Assembly (NCBI GenBank): GCA_035454085.1
Contig: DAOTEJ010000079.1
Coordinates: 1-11,553, forward strand
DNA from: DAOTEJ01 sp035454085
Lineage (GTDB): Bacteria > Pseudomonadota > Gammaproteobacteria > Burkholderiales > Burkholderiaceae_F
Direction: 5' to 3'
DNA length: 11,553 nucleotides
The position numbers and the translations under genes are program-made. A model generated the notes under the pieces. That model saw nothing but the letters and a program-made list of their open reading frames with translations, searched no databases and was not told the origin of the DNA. Of the stretch, positions 1 through 7,499 are shown in pieces. How positions within the stretch are numbered: position 1 is the first letter of the stretch; the number at the start of each line of letters is the position of its first letter.

Positions 1-8
1 ATGGCTGC

Positions 9-1661
9 TTAGTTGCTACCGGACGCGGGCTTGGAGAGCTTCTCCATCGCGTCGCCGAGGTTGAAGCTGCCCGGCTTCTGGCGCGGAGGGAAGTCCTTGA
101 AGCTCTGCAGCCAGCTGACCACGAAGGTCTGCGCGGGCACGAGCACGAAGGCGCGGTCGATGCGCCAGCGCTGGTAGCCCATGCCTTCGTGGTCGGCGCG
201 CTCGAACGGGTCGGAGCGCAGGTTGAATAGCTTGGGCAGGCGCAGCGTCACCATGGGCTCTTGCCACACGTCGAAGCCGTGGGCGCGCTGCTCCATGAAG
301 GCCACCTTCCATTGGTCGTAGCGCAGGCCCGCGAGATTGCCGTCGTCGGTCCAGTACAGGAACTCGCGCCGCGGCCACTCGACCTTGTTCTCGGTGCCCT
401 TGGCTGGCTCTTGGCCCGCGGCCGCCAACGCCGGCATGAGGTTGTAGCCATCGAGGTGGACTTTGTAGTTCACGCCGCCCACCGTCGCGCCCTTGACCAG
501 GGCGTCCTTGACGTTGGGCTGGCCTGCCGCGGCCATCAGGGTCGGCAGCCAGTCCTCGTGCGAGGTGATCTGGTTGATCTCGACGCCGGGCTTGATCACG
601 CCGGGCCAGCGCACCACCAGCGGCACGCGGTAGCCACCTTCCCAGTTGGTGTTCTTCTCGCCGCGGAAGGGCGTGGTGCCGCCGTCGGGCCAGCTCATCA
701 CCTCGGCGCCGTTGTCGGTCGTCCAGATCACGATGGTGTTGTCGGCGATCCCCAGTTCCTCGAGCTTCTTGAGCATCTCGCCGATATGCGCGTCGTGCTC
801 GACCATGCCGTCCGGATACACGCCCAGGCCCGTCTTGCCCTGCGACTCGGGCTTCAGGTGGGTCCAGATGTGCATGCGCGTAGTGTTGAACCACAGGAAG
901 AAGGGCTTGCCGGCCTTGGCCGAGCGCTCCATGAAGTCCTTGGCGCCGGCGGCGACTTCGCCGTCGAAGGTCTGCATGCGCTTGGTGTTCAGCGGACCGG
1001 TGTCCTCGCACTTCTGCTTGCCCCACTTCCCGAAGCGCGGATCGTCGGGCAGCGTGCTGTCGGTGGCGGTGGCCACGCACTTGAACACGCCGCGCGGGCC
1101 GAACTTCTTCTTGAACTCGGGGTTCTTGGGGTAGTCCTCGTTCTCGGGCTCCTCCTCGGCGTTGAGGTGGTAGAAGTTGCCGAAGAACTCGTCGAAGCCG
1201 TGCACCGTGGGGATGTGCTCGTTGCGATCGCCCAGGTGGTTCTTGCCGTACTGGCCGGTGGCGTAGCCCTGGGCCTTGAGCAGGTTGGCGATCGTCGGAT
1301 CCTTGGCCGAGAGGCCCTCGGGCGCGCCCGGCAGGCCGACCTTCAGCAGGCCGGTGCGGATCGGCGACTGTCCGGTGATGAAGGCCGCGCGCCCCGCGGT
1401 GCAGCTTTGCTGCGCGTAGGCGTCGGTGAAGATCGCGCCTTCCTTGGCGATGCGGTCGATGTTCGGGGTGCGGTAGCCCATCTGCCCGCGGTTGTAGGCG
1501 CTGACGTTCCAGTAGCCCACGTCGTCGCCGAACATCACCACGATGTTGGGCTTGCGTGCCGGCTGGGCGGCTGCGCTCTGCGCCTGCACGGGGGCCGTGA
1601 GCAGCGCGGAAAACGCGCCCAGACAAGCCAGTCGGGTCAAATCCTTGAATAGCGCTCTCAT
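9..1661 (-). CDS. Secreted arylsulfatase-family sulfatase (formylglycine type)
   Basis: A 550-residue protein of the alkaline-phosphatase-like sulfatase family, expected to hydrolyse sulfate esters in the periplasm or outside the cell; the substrate cannot be read from sequence. Residues 1-27 look like a Sec signal peptide, with probable cleavage after VQA. Family motifs follow in order: metal-binding GDD (Asp46, Asp47), the sulfatase signature CTAGR (87-91) whose Cys87 would be oxidised to formylglycine, GK-x-HLG (Lys140, His142), His264, DNG (Asp316, Asn317) and Lys336. The signature is the C-x-A-x-R variant rather than the commoner C-x-P-x-R. The start at 1661 is preferred over an in-frame ATG at 1799: it has AAGGAG 7 nt upstream and puts the signal peptide at the N terminus. 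The stop is TAA at 9-11. It is transcribed divergently from a LysR gene that is a likely regulator. No formylglycine-generating enzyme is in the window. Family assignment is firm; substrate is unknown. Confidence 0.93.
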   Translation of the reverse strand: MRALFKDLTRLACLGAFSALLTAPVQAQSAAAQPARKPNIVVMFGDDVGYWNVSAYNRGQMGYRTPNIDRIAKEGAIFTDAYAQQSCTAGRAAFITGQSPIRTGLLKVGLPGAPEGLSAKDPTIANLLKAQGYATGQYGKNHLGDRNEHIPTVHGFDEFFGNFYHLNAEEEPENEDYPKNPEFKKKFGPRGVFKCVATATDSTLPDDPRFGKWGKQKCEDTGPLNTKRMQTFDGEVAAGAKDFMERSAKAGKPFFLWFNTTRMHIWTHLKPESQGKTGLGVYPDGMVEHDAHIGEMLKKLEELGIADNTIVIWTTDNGAEVMSWPDGGTTPFRGEKNTNWEGGYRVPLVVRWPGVIKPGVEINQITSHEDWLPTLMAAAGQPNVKDALVKGATVGGVNYKVHLDGYNLMPALAAAGQEPAKGTENKVEWPRREFLYWTDDGNLAGLRYDQWKVAFMEQRAHGFDVWQEPMVTLRLPKLFNLRSDPFERADHEGMGYQRWRIDRAFVLVPAQTFVVSWLQSFKDFPPRQKPGSFNLGDAMEKLSKPASGSN

Positions 1662-1800
1662 CTTCGTTCTCCTTGCGGCGCGCAAAGGCGCGGGCGCCGT
1701 GCCCGCTCCGTCACCGCTTGCTCCTGCGGGCCGAACAGTAAGAAGCGTCATGACGGGAGTCCAATGCCGTTGGATCATGGTTTGATACCCTCGATTCATC
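1662..1800. promoter_or_regulatory. Divergent promoter region, sulfatase / lysR
   Basis: This 139-bp space separates the start codons of the divergent sulfatase and LysR genes, so both promoters should lie here. The sulfatase ribosome binding site (AAGGAG on the minus strand) is at its left end. On the minus strand a weak sigma70-like pair, TTGGAC and TACTGT with an 18-nt spacer, can be seen reading toward the sulfatase, but the -10 match is poor. No convincing promoter is visible for lysR. The shared region is the standard arrangement for a LysR regulator and its target gene. Confidence 0.6.
1760..1778. promoter_or_regulatory. Candidate LysR-type operator
   Basis: TCCAATGCCGTTGGA (1760-1774) is a perfect 5-bp inverted repeat, TCCAA/TTGGA, around a 5-bp centre. 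Overlapping it, ATG-N9-CAT (1764-1778) is a second dyad that fits the T-N11-A LysR-box rule (T1765, A1777). The site lies 23-41 bp before the lysR GTG and in the region from which the sulfatase would be transcribed. LysR-family proteins usually bind such sites to autoregulate and to activate the divergent gene. The T-N11-A pattern is short and occurs by chance, so this is a candidate only. Confidence 0.4.
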
Positions 1801-2441
1801 GTGCTCGACCTTCGCCTGCTTCAACATGCGCTGACTCTGGCGCGCTACCGCAACTTCGCGCGCGCGGCCGAGGCGCTGCACATCACCCAGCCCGCCTTGT
1901 CGCGCAGCATCGCCGGCCTGGAAGCGAGCTTGGGCGAGCGCCTGTTCAGCCGCACCAGCCAGGGCGCGGAGCCGACCGCCTTCGGCCAGGTGCTGCTCGA
2001 GCGCGCGGAGCGCCTGCTGGCCGAGGCGGCCGCGCTCGAACGCGACTTTCGCCGGATGCGCGGCCTGGAAATGGGCGAGGTGCGCGTCGGCGCGGGCGCC
2101 TACCCGGCCGAGATGTCGGTGGTCCCCGCAGCCGGCCGTCTGATGGGGCGCCGCCCGAACCTGAGCATCCAGATCGAGCAGGGTGACCTGCGCGGGCTGG
2201 TGGATGCGCTGCTGGCCAGGCGCCTGGACCTGGCCGTTCTCGAGACCTCGCTCGCCCAGCACGACCCGCGGCTGGAGGTCGAGCCCCTGCCCCGGCACCG
2301 CGGCCTGCTCTTTTGCCGGGCCGGGCATCCGCTCACGTCGCACCCGCCCAGTCGGGTGGAAGAGGTTCTCGCCTACCCCTATGCGGGCACGCGGCTGCCG
2401 GCGCGGGTCGCACGCAGCTTCCTGACCAGCGCCACGTCGGG
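1801..2441 (+). CDS. LysR-family transcriptional regulator, 3' end lost in gap
   Basis: The first 213 residues of a LysR-type regulator are present. Residues 1-60 form the N-terminal winged helix-turn-helix, with the family pattern ARAAEALHITQPALSRSIAGLE (20-41) and then GERLFSR. A linker helix (about 62-88) leads into the periplasmic-binding-protein-like effector domain, which begins near GEVRVGAG (92-99). The gene starts with GTG; an in-frame TGA at 1783 excludes a longer start, and no Shine-Dalgarno sequence precedes the GTG. The sequence runs into Ns after 2441. Typical LysR proteins are about 300 residues, so roughly 80-90 residues are missing, more than 100 Ns could encode. Reading through the Ns to a stop at 2572-2574 is therefore not a valid gene end. 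Divergent placement suggests it regulates the neighbouring sulfatase; the co-inducer is unknown. Confidence 0.9.
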
Positions 2442-2541
2442 NNNNNNNNNNNNNNNNNNNNNNNNNNNNNNNNNNNNNNNNNNNNNNNNNNNNNNNNNNN
2501 NNNNNNNNNNNNNNNNNNNNNNNNNNNNNNNNNNNNNNNNN
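2442..2541. other. Assembly gap of 100 Ns
   Basis: Exactly 100 Ns, the usual placeholder for a gap of unknown length. It removes the end of the LysR gene and probably the promoter of the tetR-RND operon. Only 29 bp of real sequence (2542-2570) lie between the gap and the tetR start, and these show no Shine-Dalgarno or promoter. The true gap is probably longer than 100 bp, because the LysR gene alone needs about 260 bp more to reach normal length. Confidence 0.97.
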
Positions 2542-2570
2542 CGCTTCAAGCGCGTGCTAGCGTGCGCGCC

Positions 2571-3254
2571 ATGAATGCCCGACCCCAAGCCGCCGCCGGC
2601 GGCACGCCCATCGAGCGTGCCGCGCTCGCCCGCCAGGAACTGCTCGCCGCCGGCCTGCGCATCTTTGCCGAGAAGGGCTACGCCGCCGCCTCGACGCGCG
2701 AGATCTGCGAGGCCGCGGGAGTCAACGCCGCCGCCATCCACTACCACTTCGGCGACAAGGAAGGGCTGTACCGCGCGGTGCTCGAACAGCCCATCGTCGA
2801 GCTCGCCGAGCGCTTCGCGGGCTTCGACGCGCCGGAGCTCGAGCTCGAGGAGGCTCTGCGGCGCTTCCTGGGCGTGTTCCTGCCGCGCGCCGACGAAGGC
2901 GAGGCGCTGCAGCTCGCCACCCGCCTGCACCTGCGCGAGATGGTCGAGCCGACCGCCGCCTTCCGCGAGCTGATCGAGCGTTCGGTGCGCCCGCACCACG
3001 AGGCCCTGGTGCGCCTGATCGCCCGCCACGTGGACGCCCCTCATCCCGACGCCGCCCTGCACCAGCTCGCCCTGGCCCTGGTGGCCATGACGCACGACCA
3101 CTGCCAGTCGCGCCACTTCATCGAGACGCTGGCGCCCGAGGTCTATGCGTGCGCCGATGCGCAGTCCCAGGTGCTCGAGCGCCTGGTGGGCTACGGCCGC
3201 GCCCTTGTCGACCACGAACGCGCGCGTCGTGACGCGCTACGGAGCCCCGCATGA
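2571..3254 (+). CDS. TetR-family regulator with CecR/CerR-like C-terminal domain
   Basis: A 227-residue TetR-type regulator, probably a repressor of the efflux genes that follow. The N-terminal DNA-binding domain spans about residues 16-65, with the helix-turn-helix and its usual ending in STREICEAAGVNAAAIHYHF (41-60) followed by GDKEGLY. The C-terminal ligand domain resembles E. coli CecR (YbiH): compare the stretch LHLREMVEPTAAFRELIERSVRPHHEALVRLI (119-150), recognised from memory of that family. CecR controls export genes in E. coli, which fits this context. The stop codon overlaps the adaptor start (ATGA, 3251-3254), so regulator and pump are probably co-transcribed and translationally coupled. 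The ATG at 2571 has no clear ribosome binding site in the 29 bp left after the gap, so the exact start is slightly uncertain. The inducing ligand is unknown. Confidence 0.9.
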   Translation: MNARPQAAAGGTPIERAALARQELLAAGLRIFAEKGYAAASTREICEAAGVNAAAIHYHFGDKEGLYRAVLEQPIVELAERFAGFDAPELELEEALRRFLGVFLPRADEGEALQLATRLHLREMVEPTAAFRELIERSVRPHHEALVRLIARHVDAPHPDAALHQLALALVAMTHDHCQSRHFIETLAPEVYACADAQSQVLERLVGYGRALVDHERARRDALRSPA

Positions 3255-4384
3255 AACCGCGCCGCATCCTGATCGCCGCCGTTCTGGCCGTCGTGCTCGT
3301 GGCCGGCGCGAGCCTGCTGGCCCTGCGCAAGGGCGGCGACGAGTCCGCCGCGCCTGCCACGCCGGCCGCGGCCGCGGGCGGGGCGCGCCCCGCGCTGTCG
3401 GTCGCGCTGACGCGGCCACAGACCGTGGAATGGCCGCAGACGCTGGCCGCCAACGGCACGATCACCGCCTGGCAGGAGGCGATCATCGGCGCCGAACTGG
3501 CCGGCCTGCGGGTGGTCGAGCTCAACGCGCACGTGGGCGACCGCGTTCAGCGCGGCCAGGTACTGGCGCGCCTTGCGCCCGAGGCGGTCAACGCCGACCT
3601 CGCCCAAGCCCAGGCAGCGCTGGCTGAGGCCGAGGCTGCATTGGCCGAGGCGCAGTCCAACGCCGAGCGCACGCGCAAGCTCCAGGCCCAGGGCTTCATC
3701 AGCCCCCAGGCCACCAACACCGCGCTCACCGCCGAGCAGGCCAATCGCGCCCGCGTGGCCGCGGCGCGCGCCCGGCTGCAGGCCGAACAGCTGCGGCTGA
3801 CGCAGACCCGCGTGGTCGCCCCCGACGAGGGCGTGATCTCGGGCCGCAATGCCACCGTGGGCTCGCTCTCGCAGCCCGGGCAGGAGATGTTCCGCCTGAT
3901 CCGCGGCGGCCGCCTCGAGTGGCGCGCCGAACTCACCGCCGCCGAGCTGGCGCGCATCAAGCCGGGCATGAAGGCCAGCCTCGTGAGCCCCGCGGGCGAG
4001 CGCCTCGAGGGCCGGGTGCGCACCGTGGCCCCCACGGTGGATGCGGCCACCCGCACCGGCATCGCCTACGTGGACCTGCCCGCGGGCAGCGCGGCGCGCG
4101 CCGGTTCTTTCGCGCGCGGCAGTTTCGAGCTCGACCGCAGCGAGGCGATGGTCGTCCCCCAGGGCGCCGTGCTGTTGCGCGACGGCTTTGCCTACGTGTT
4201 CCTGGTGGGCGCGGACAACCGGGTGTTGCAGTCGAAGATCGAGCTCGGGCGCCGCCTGGGCGAGCACGTCGAGATCGTGAACGGGCTGGACCGCGACGCG
4301 CGCGTGGTGGCCAGCGGCGCCGGCTTCCTGGCCGACGGCGACCTGGTGCGCGTGGTCGAGCCGTCGGCCGCCGCGGCGCGCTAG
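3251..4384 (+). CDS. RND efflux periplasmic adaptor (membrane fusion protein)
   Basis: A 377-residue HlyD/AcrA-type adaptor, which would bridge the inner-membrane RND permease and an outer-membrane channel. Residues 6-25 form one hydrophobic N-terminal segment, without a lipobox cysteine, so it is probably a membrane anchor or uncleaved signal. A biotinyl-lipoyl-like half domain (about 65-110, including LNAHVGDRVQRGQVLARL) is followed by an Ala/Glu-rich alpha-helical hairpin likely to be coiled coil (about 112-183). The second lipoyl half (VVAPDEGVISGRNATVGSLSQPG, 188-210 approximately) and beta-barrel and membrane-proximal regions complete the order. GGAG sits 6 nt before the ATG, inside the end of the tetR gene. 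It is followed after 12 bp by the permease gene. Family and role are secure; the exported compounds cannot be inferred. Confidence 0.93.
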   Translation: MKPRRILIAAVLAVVLVAGASLLALRKGGDESAAPATPAAAAGGARPALSVALTRPQTVEWPQTLAANGTITAWQEAIIGAELAGLRVVELNAHVGDRVQRGQVLARLAPEAVNADLAQAQAALAEAEAALAEAQSNAERTRKLQAQGFISPQATNTALTAEQANRARVAAARARLQAEQLRLTQTRVVAPDEGVISGRNATVGSLSQPGQEMFRLIRGGRLEWRAELTAAELARIKPGMKASLVSPAGERLEGRVRTVAPTVDAATRTGIAYVDLPAGSAARAGSFARGSFELDRSEAMVVPQGAVLLRDGFAYVFLVGADNRVLQSKIELGRRLGEHVEIVNGLDRDARVVASGAGFLADGDLVRVVEPSAAAAR

Positions 4385-4396
4385 GAGGGCAGCGCC

Positions 4397-7300
4397 ATGA
4401 ACGTCTCCTCCTGGTCGATCCGCAACCCCATCCCGGCGATCCTGCTCTTCGTGCTGCTCACCCTGATGGGCCTGATGGCCTTCCGGGCGATGAAGATCCA
4501 GCAGTTCCCGGACATCGACCTGCCCACCGTGGTGGTCACAGCGCAGTTGCCCGGTGCCGCGCCCGCGCAGATGGAAACCGAGGTGGCCCGCAAGATCGAG
4601 AATTCGATCGCCACCCTGCAGGGCGTCAAGCACGTCTACACCAAGGTGCAGGACGGCACGGCGACGATCACGGTCGAGTTCCGGCTCGAGAAGCCCACCC
4701 AGGAGGCGCTCGACGACGTGCGCGACGCGGTCAACCGCATCCGCGCCGACCTGCCCGGCGACCTGCGCGACCCGGTGATCTCGAAGATGAATCTCTCGGG
4801 CGCGCCGGTGCTGACCTACACCGTGGCCTCGCCGCGGCTCGACGACGAGGCGCTGTCGTGGTTCGTCGACAACACGGTGGCCAAGTCGATGCTCGCGGTG
4901 CGGGGCGTGGGCGCAGTGGCGCGCGTGGGCGGCGTGGACCGCGAGGTGCGCGTCGAGCTCGACCCGGCGCGCATGATGGCGCTGGGCGCCACGGCGGCCG
5001 ATATCTCGCGCCAGCTGCGCCAGATCCAGCAGGAGGCCAGCGGCGGCCGCGCCGACATCGGCGGCATCGAGCAGAGCGTGCGCACCATCGCCACCGCGCG
5101 TTCGGCCGAGGAACTCGCGGCGATGGACATCGCGCTCGCCGACGGCCGCCGCGTGCGGCTCGACCAGGTGGCGAGCGTGCGCGACACGGTGGGCGAGCAA
5201 CGCTCCGCGGCGCTGCTCGACGGCAAGCCGGTGGTGGGCTTCGAGATCACCCGCTCGCGCGGCGCGGGCGAGGTCGACGTGCTCAAGGGCGTGCGCCTGG
5301 CGCTTGCCCAGTTGCAGGCCGAGCACCCGCACATCGTGGTCACCGAGGCCTTCAACTTCGTCGATCCGGTGCAGGAGAACTTCGACGGCAGCATGTGGCT
5401 GCTGCTCGAGGGCGCGCTGCTCGCGGTGCTGGTGGTATGGCTGTTCCTGCGCGACTGGCGCGCCACGCTGGTGGCGGCCACAGCGCTGCCGCTGTCGATC
5501 CTGCCCACCTTCGCGGCGATGTACCTGATGGGCTTCACGCTCAACGTGGTGACGCTGCTCAGCCTCTCATTGGTGGTGGGCATCCTGGTGGACGACGCGA
5601 TCGTCGAGATCGAGAACATCATGCGTCACCTGCGCATGGGCAAGACGCCCTACCAGGCGGCGATGGAGGCGGCCGACGAGATCGGCCTGGCGGTGATCGC
5701 CACCACCTTCACCCTGATCGCGGTGTTCCTGCCCACGGCCTTCATGAGCGGCGTGCCGGGCAAGTTCTTCGTGCAGTTCGGCTGGACCGCGGCGGTGGCG
5801 GTGTTCTTCTCGCTGGTCGTGGCGCGCATGCTCACGCCGATGATGGCGGCCTACCTGCTGCGCGCGCCCAAGAAGGAACACACCGAGCCGCGCTGGCTGC
5901 GCATCTATGGCGGCTGGGCGGCGTGGTGCCTGAAGCATCGCGTGGCGACCCTGATGGCCGCAGCGGCCTTCTTCTTCGGCTCGTTTGCACTGGTGCCGCT
6001 GCTGCCCACCGGCTTCATCCCGCCCGATGATCTCTCGCAGACCCAGGTGAACCTGGCGCTGCCGCCGGGCAGCACCTTCGCCCAGACCCTGGCCACGGCC
6101 GAGGCGGCGCGCAAGATCGTGCAGGCCAACCCGCACGTGAAGCTCGTGTACACGGCGGTGGGCGGCGGTGCGGCCGGCTCGGACCCCTTCATGCCGCGCG
6201 GCGCAGCCGAGGCGCGCAAGGCCACGCTCACGCTCAACCTGACGCCGCGCGGCGAGCGGCGCGGCACCAGCAAGCAGGACATCGAGCGCCAGTTGCGCGA
6301 GGCGCTGGCGGTGCTGCCGGGCGCGCGCATCAACGTGGGCTTCGGCGGCTCGGCCGAGAAGTACATCCTCGTGCTCGCCTCGGAAAATGGCGAACTGCTC
6401 GCCGAGCACGCGCGCAAGGTCGAGCGCGATCTGCGCACCCTGCCGGGCATCGGCAACGTGACCAGCACCGCGAGCCTGGTGCGCCCGGAGCTCGTGGTGC
6501 GGCCCGACTTCGCGCGCGCGGCCGACCTGGGCGTGACCAGCGCGGCGATCGCCGACACGCTGCGCATCGCCACCGCGGGCGACTACGACCAGGGCCTGGC
6601 CAAGCTCAACCTGTCGCAGCGGCAGATCCCCATCGTGGTCAAGCTGCCGCCCGGCGCGCGCCAGGACCTGGCGCTGATCGAGCGCCTGGCGGTGCCCGGC
6701 AAGCACGGCCCGGTGATGCTGGGCAACGTGGCCACCATCGAGATCGCCAGCGGCCCGGCCGAGATCGCGCGCTACGACCGCCTGCGCAACGTGAACTTCG
6801 AGATCGAGCTCAACCAGCAGCCGCTGGGCGAGATCGAGAAGAAGGCGCTCGCGCTGCCCAGCCTGGCGAAGCTGCCGCCGGGCGTGATCCAGACCACGGT
6901 GGGCGACGCCGAGGCGATGAACGAGCTCTTCGCCAGCTTCGGCCTGGCCATGGCCACCGGCGTGCTGTGCATCTACATCGTGCTGGTGCTGCTGTTCCGC
7001 GACTTCGTGCAGCCGGTGACCATCCTCGTCGCCCTGGTGCTGTCGATCCCCGGCGCGTTCCTCGCGCTGTTCGTGACCCACACGGCGCTGTCGATGCCCT
7101 CGATGATCGGGCTGATCATGCTGATGGGCATCGCCACCAAGAACTCGATCCTGCTGATCGACTACGTGATCCTGGCGCGCCGCGACCACGGCCTCGACCG
7201 CTGGCACGCGCTGCTCGACGCCTGCCGCAAGCGCGCGCGCCCGATCGTGATGACCACCGTGGCGATGGGCGCGGGCATGCTGCCCATCGCCATCGGCCTG

Positions 7301-7492
7301 GGCACCGACCCGAGCTTCCGCGCGCCCATGGCGATCGTGGTGATCGGCGGCCTGATCACCTCCACCTTCCTGAGCCTGCTGGTCGTGCCCGTGGTCTACA
7401 CCTACGTCGACGACGCGATCGAGGCCGTGAAGTCCCGCCTGCGCGGCCGCAAGCGCCCGCCGCTGGTCTCTGCTCCCTCCCATCCCCGATAG
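4397..7492 (+). CDS. RND efflux permease (AcrB/HAE1-like)
   Basis: A 1031-residue inner-membrane proton-driven exporter, the normal length for the hydrophobe/amphiphile efflux RND family. The layout is the duplicated RND fold: TM1 at about 11-30, a large periplasmic loop (about 31-335), a block of TM helices (about 336-490), a TM segment near 515-535, a second periplasmic loop (about 536-845) and a final TM block (about 850-1005). The proton-relay residues are present: VDDAIVEIEN in TM4 with Asp399 and Asp400, and the TM10 lysine in GIATKN (Lys915). The heavy-metal subfamily pattern is not apparent, so an organic substrate is more likely. AGGAGG (4383-4388) overlaps the adaptor stop codon and lies 8 nt before the ATG, indicating coupled translation. 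No outer-membrane factor gene is next to it. Confidence 0.95.
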   Translation: MNVSSWSIRNPIPAILLFVLLTLMGLMAFRAMKIQQFPDIDLPTVVVTAQLPGAAPAQMETEVARKIENSIATLQGVKHVYTKVQDGTATITVEFRLEKPTQEALDDVRDAVNRIRADLPGDLRDPVISKMNLSGAPVLTYTVASPRLDDEALSWFVDNTVAKSMLAVRGVGAVARVGGVDREVRVELDPARMMALGATAADISRQLRQIQQEASGGRADIGGIEQSVRTIATARSAEELAAMDIALADGRRVRLDQVASVRDTVGEQRSAALLDGKPVVGFEITRSRGAGEVDVLKGVRLALAQLQAEHPHIVVTEAFNFVDPVQENFDGSMWLLLEGALLAVLVVWLFLRDWRATLVAATALPLSILPTFAAMYLMGFTLNVVTLLSLSLVVGILVDDAIVEIENIMRHLRMGKTPYQAAMEAADEIGLAVIATTFTLIAVFLPTAFMSGVPGKFFVQFGWTAAVAVFFSLVVARMLTPMMAAYLLRAPKKEHTEPRWLRIYGGWAAWCLKHRVATLMAAAAFFFGSFALVPLLPTGFIPPDDLSQTQVNLALPPGSTFAQTLATAEAARKIVQANPHVKLVYTAVGGGAAGSDPFMPRGAAEARKATLTLNLTPRGERRGTSKQDIERQLREALAVLPGARINVGFGGSAEKYILVLASENGELLAEHARKVERDLRTLPGIGNVTSTASLVRPELVVRPDFARAADLGVTSAAIADTLRIATAGDYDQGLAKLNLSQRQIPIVVKLPPGARQDLALIERLAVPGKHGPVMLGNVATIEIASGPAEIARYDRLRNVNFEIELNQQPLGEIEKKALALPSLAKLPPGVIQTTVGDAEAMNELFASFGLAMATGVLCIYIVLVLLFRDFVQPVTILVALVLSIPGAFLALFVTHTALSMPSMIGLIMLMGIATKNSILLIDYVILARRDHGLDRWHALLDACRKRARPIVMTTVAMGAGMLPIAIGLGTDPSFRAPMAIVVIGGLITSTFLSLLVVPVVYTYVDDAIEAVKSRLRGRKRPPLVSAPSHPR

Positions 7493-7499
7493 GCCGGCC

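Noticed and set aside
261..1652. Plus-strand open frame of 463 codons opposite the sulfatase.
   Set aside because: The minus-strand frame has a signal peptide and all sulfatase motifs in order; the plus-strand translation has no recognisable domain.
1662..1799. N-terminal extension of the sulfatase to the ATG at 1799.
   Set aside because: It would bury the signal peptide 46 residues in, fill the divergent promoter region, and ignore the good ribosome binding site before 1661.
2313..2570. Reading the tetR gene as starting upstream at 2313 through the N block, giving 313 residues.
   Set aside because: The extension crosses Ns of unknown length and overlaps the LysR gene in another frame. The TetR domain begins normally from the ATG at 2571.
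3598..3680. Repetitive GC-rich stretch in the adaptor gene encoding repeated Ala-Glu units.
   Set aside because: It encodes the expected alpha-helical hairpin of a membrane fusion protein and is not a separate DNA repeat element.
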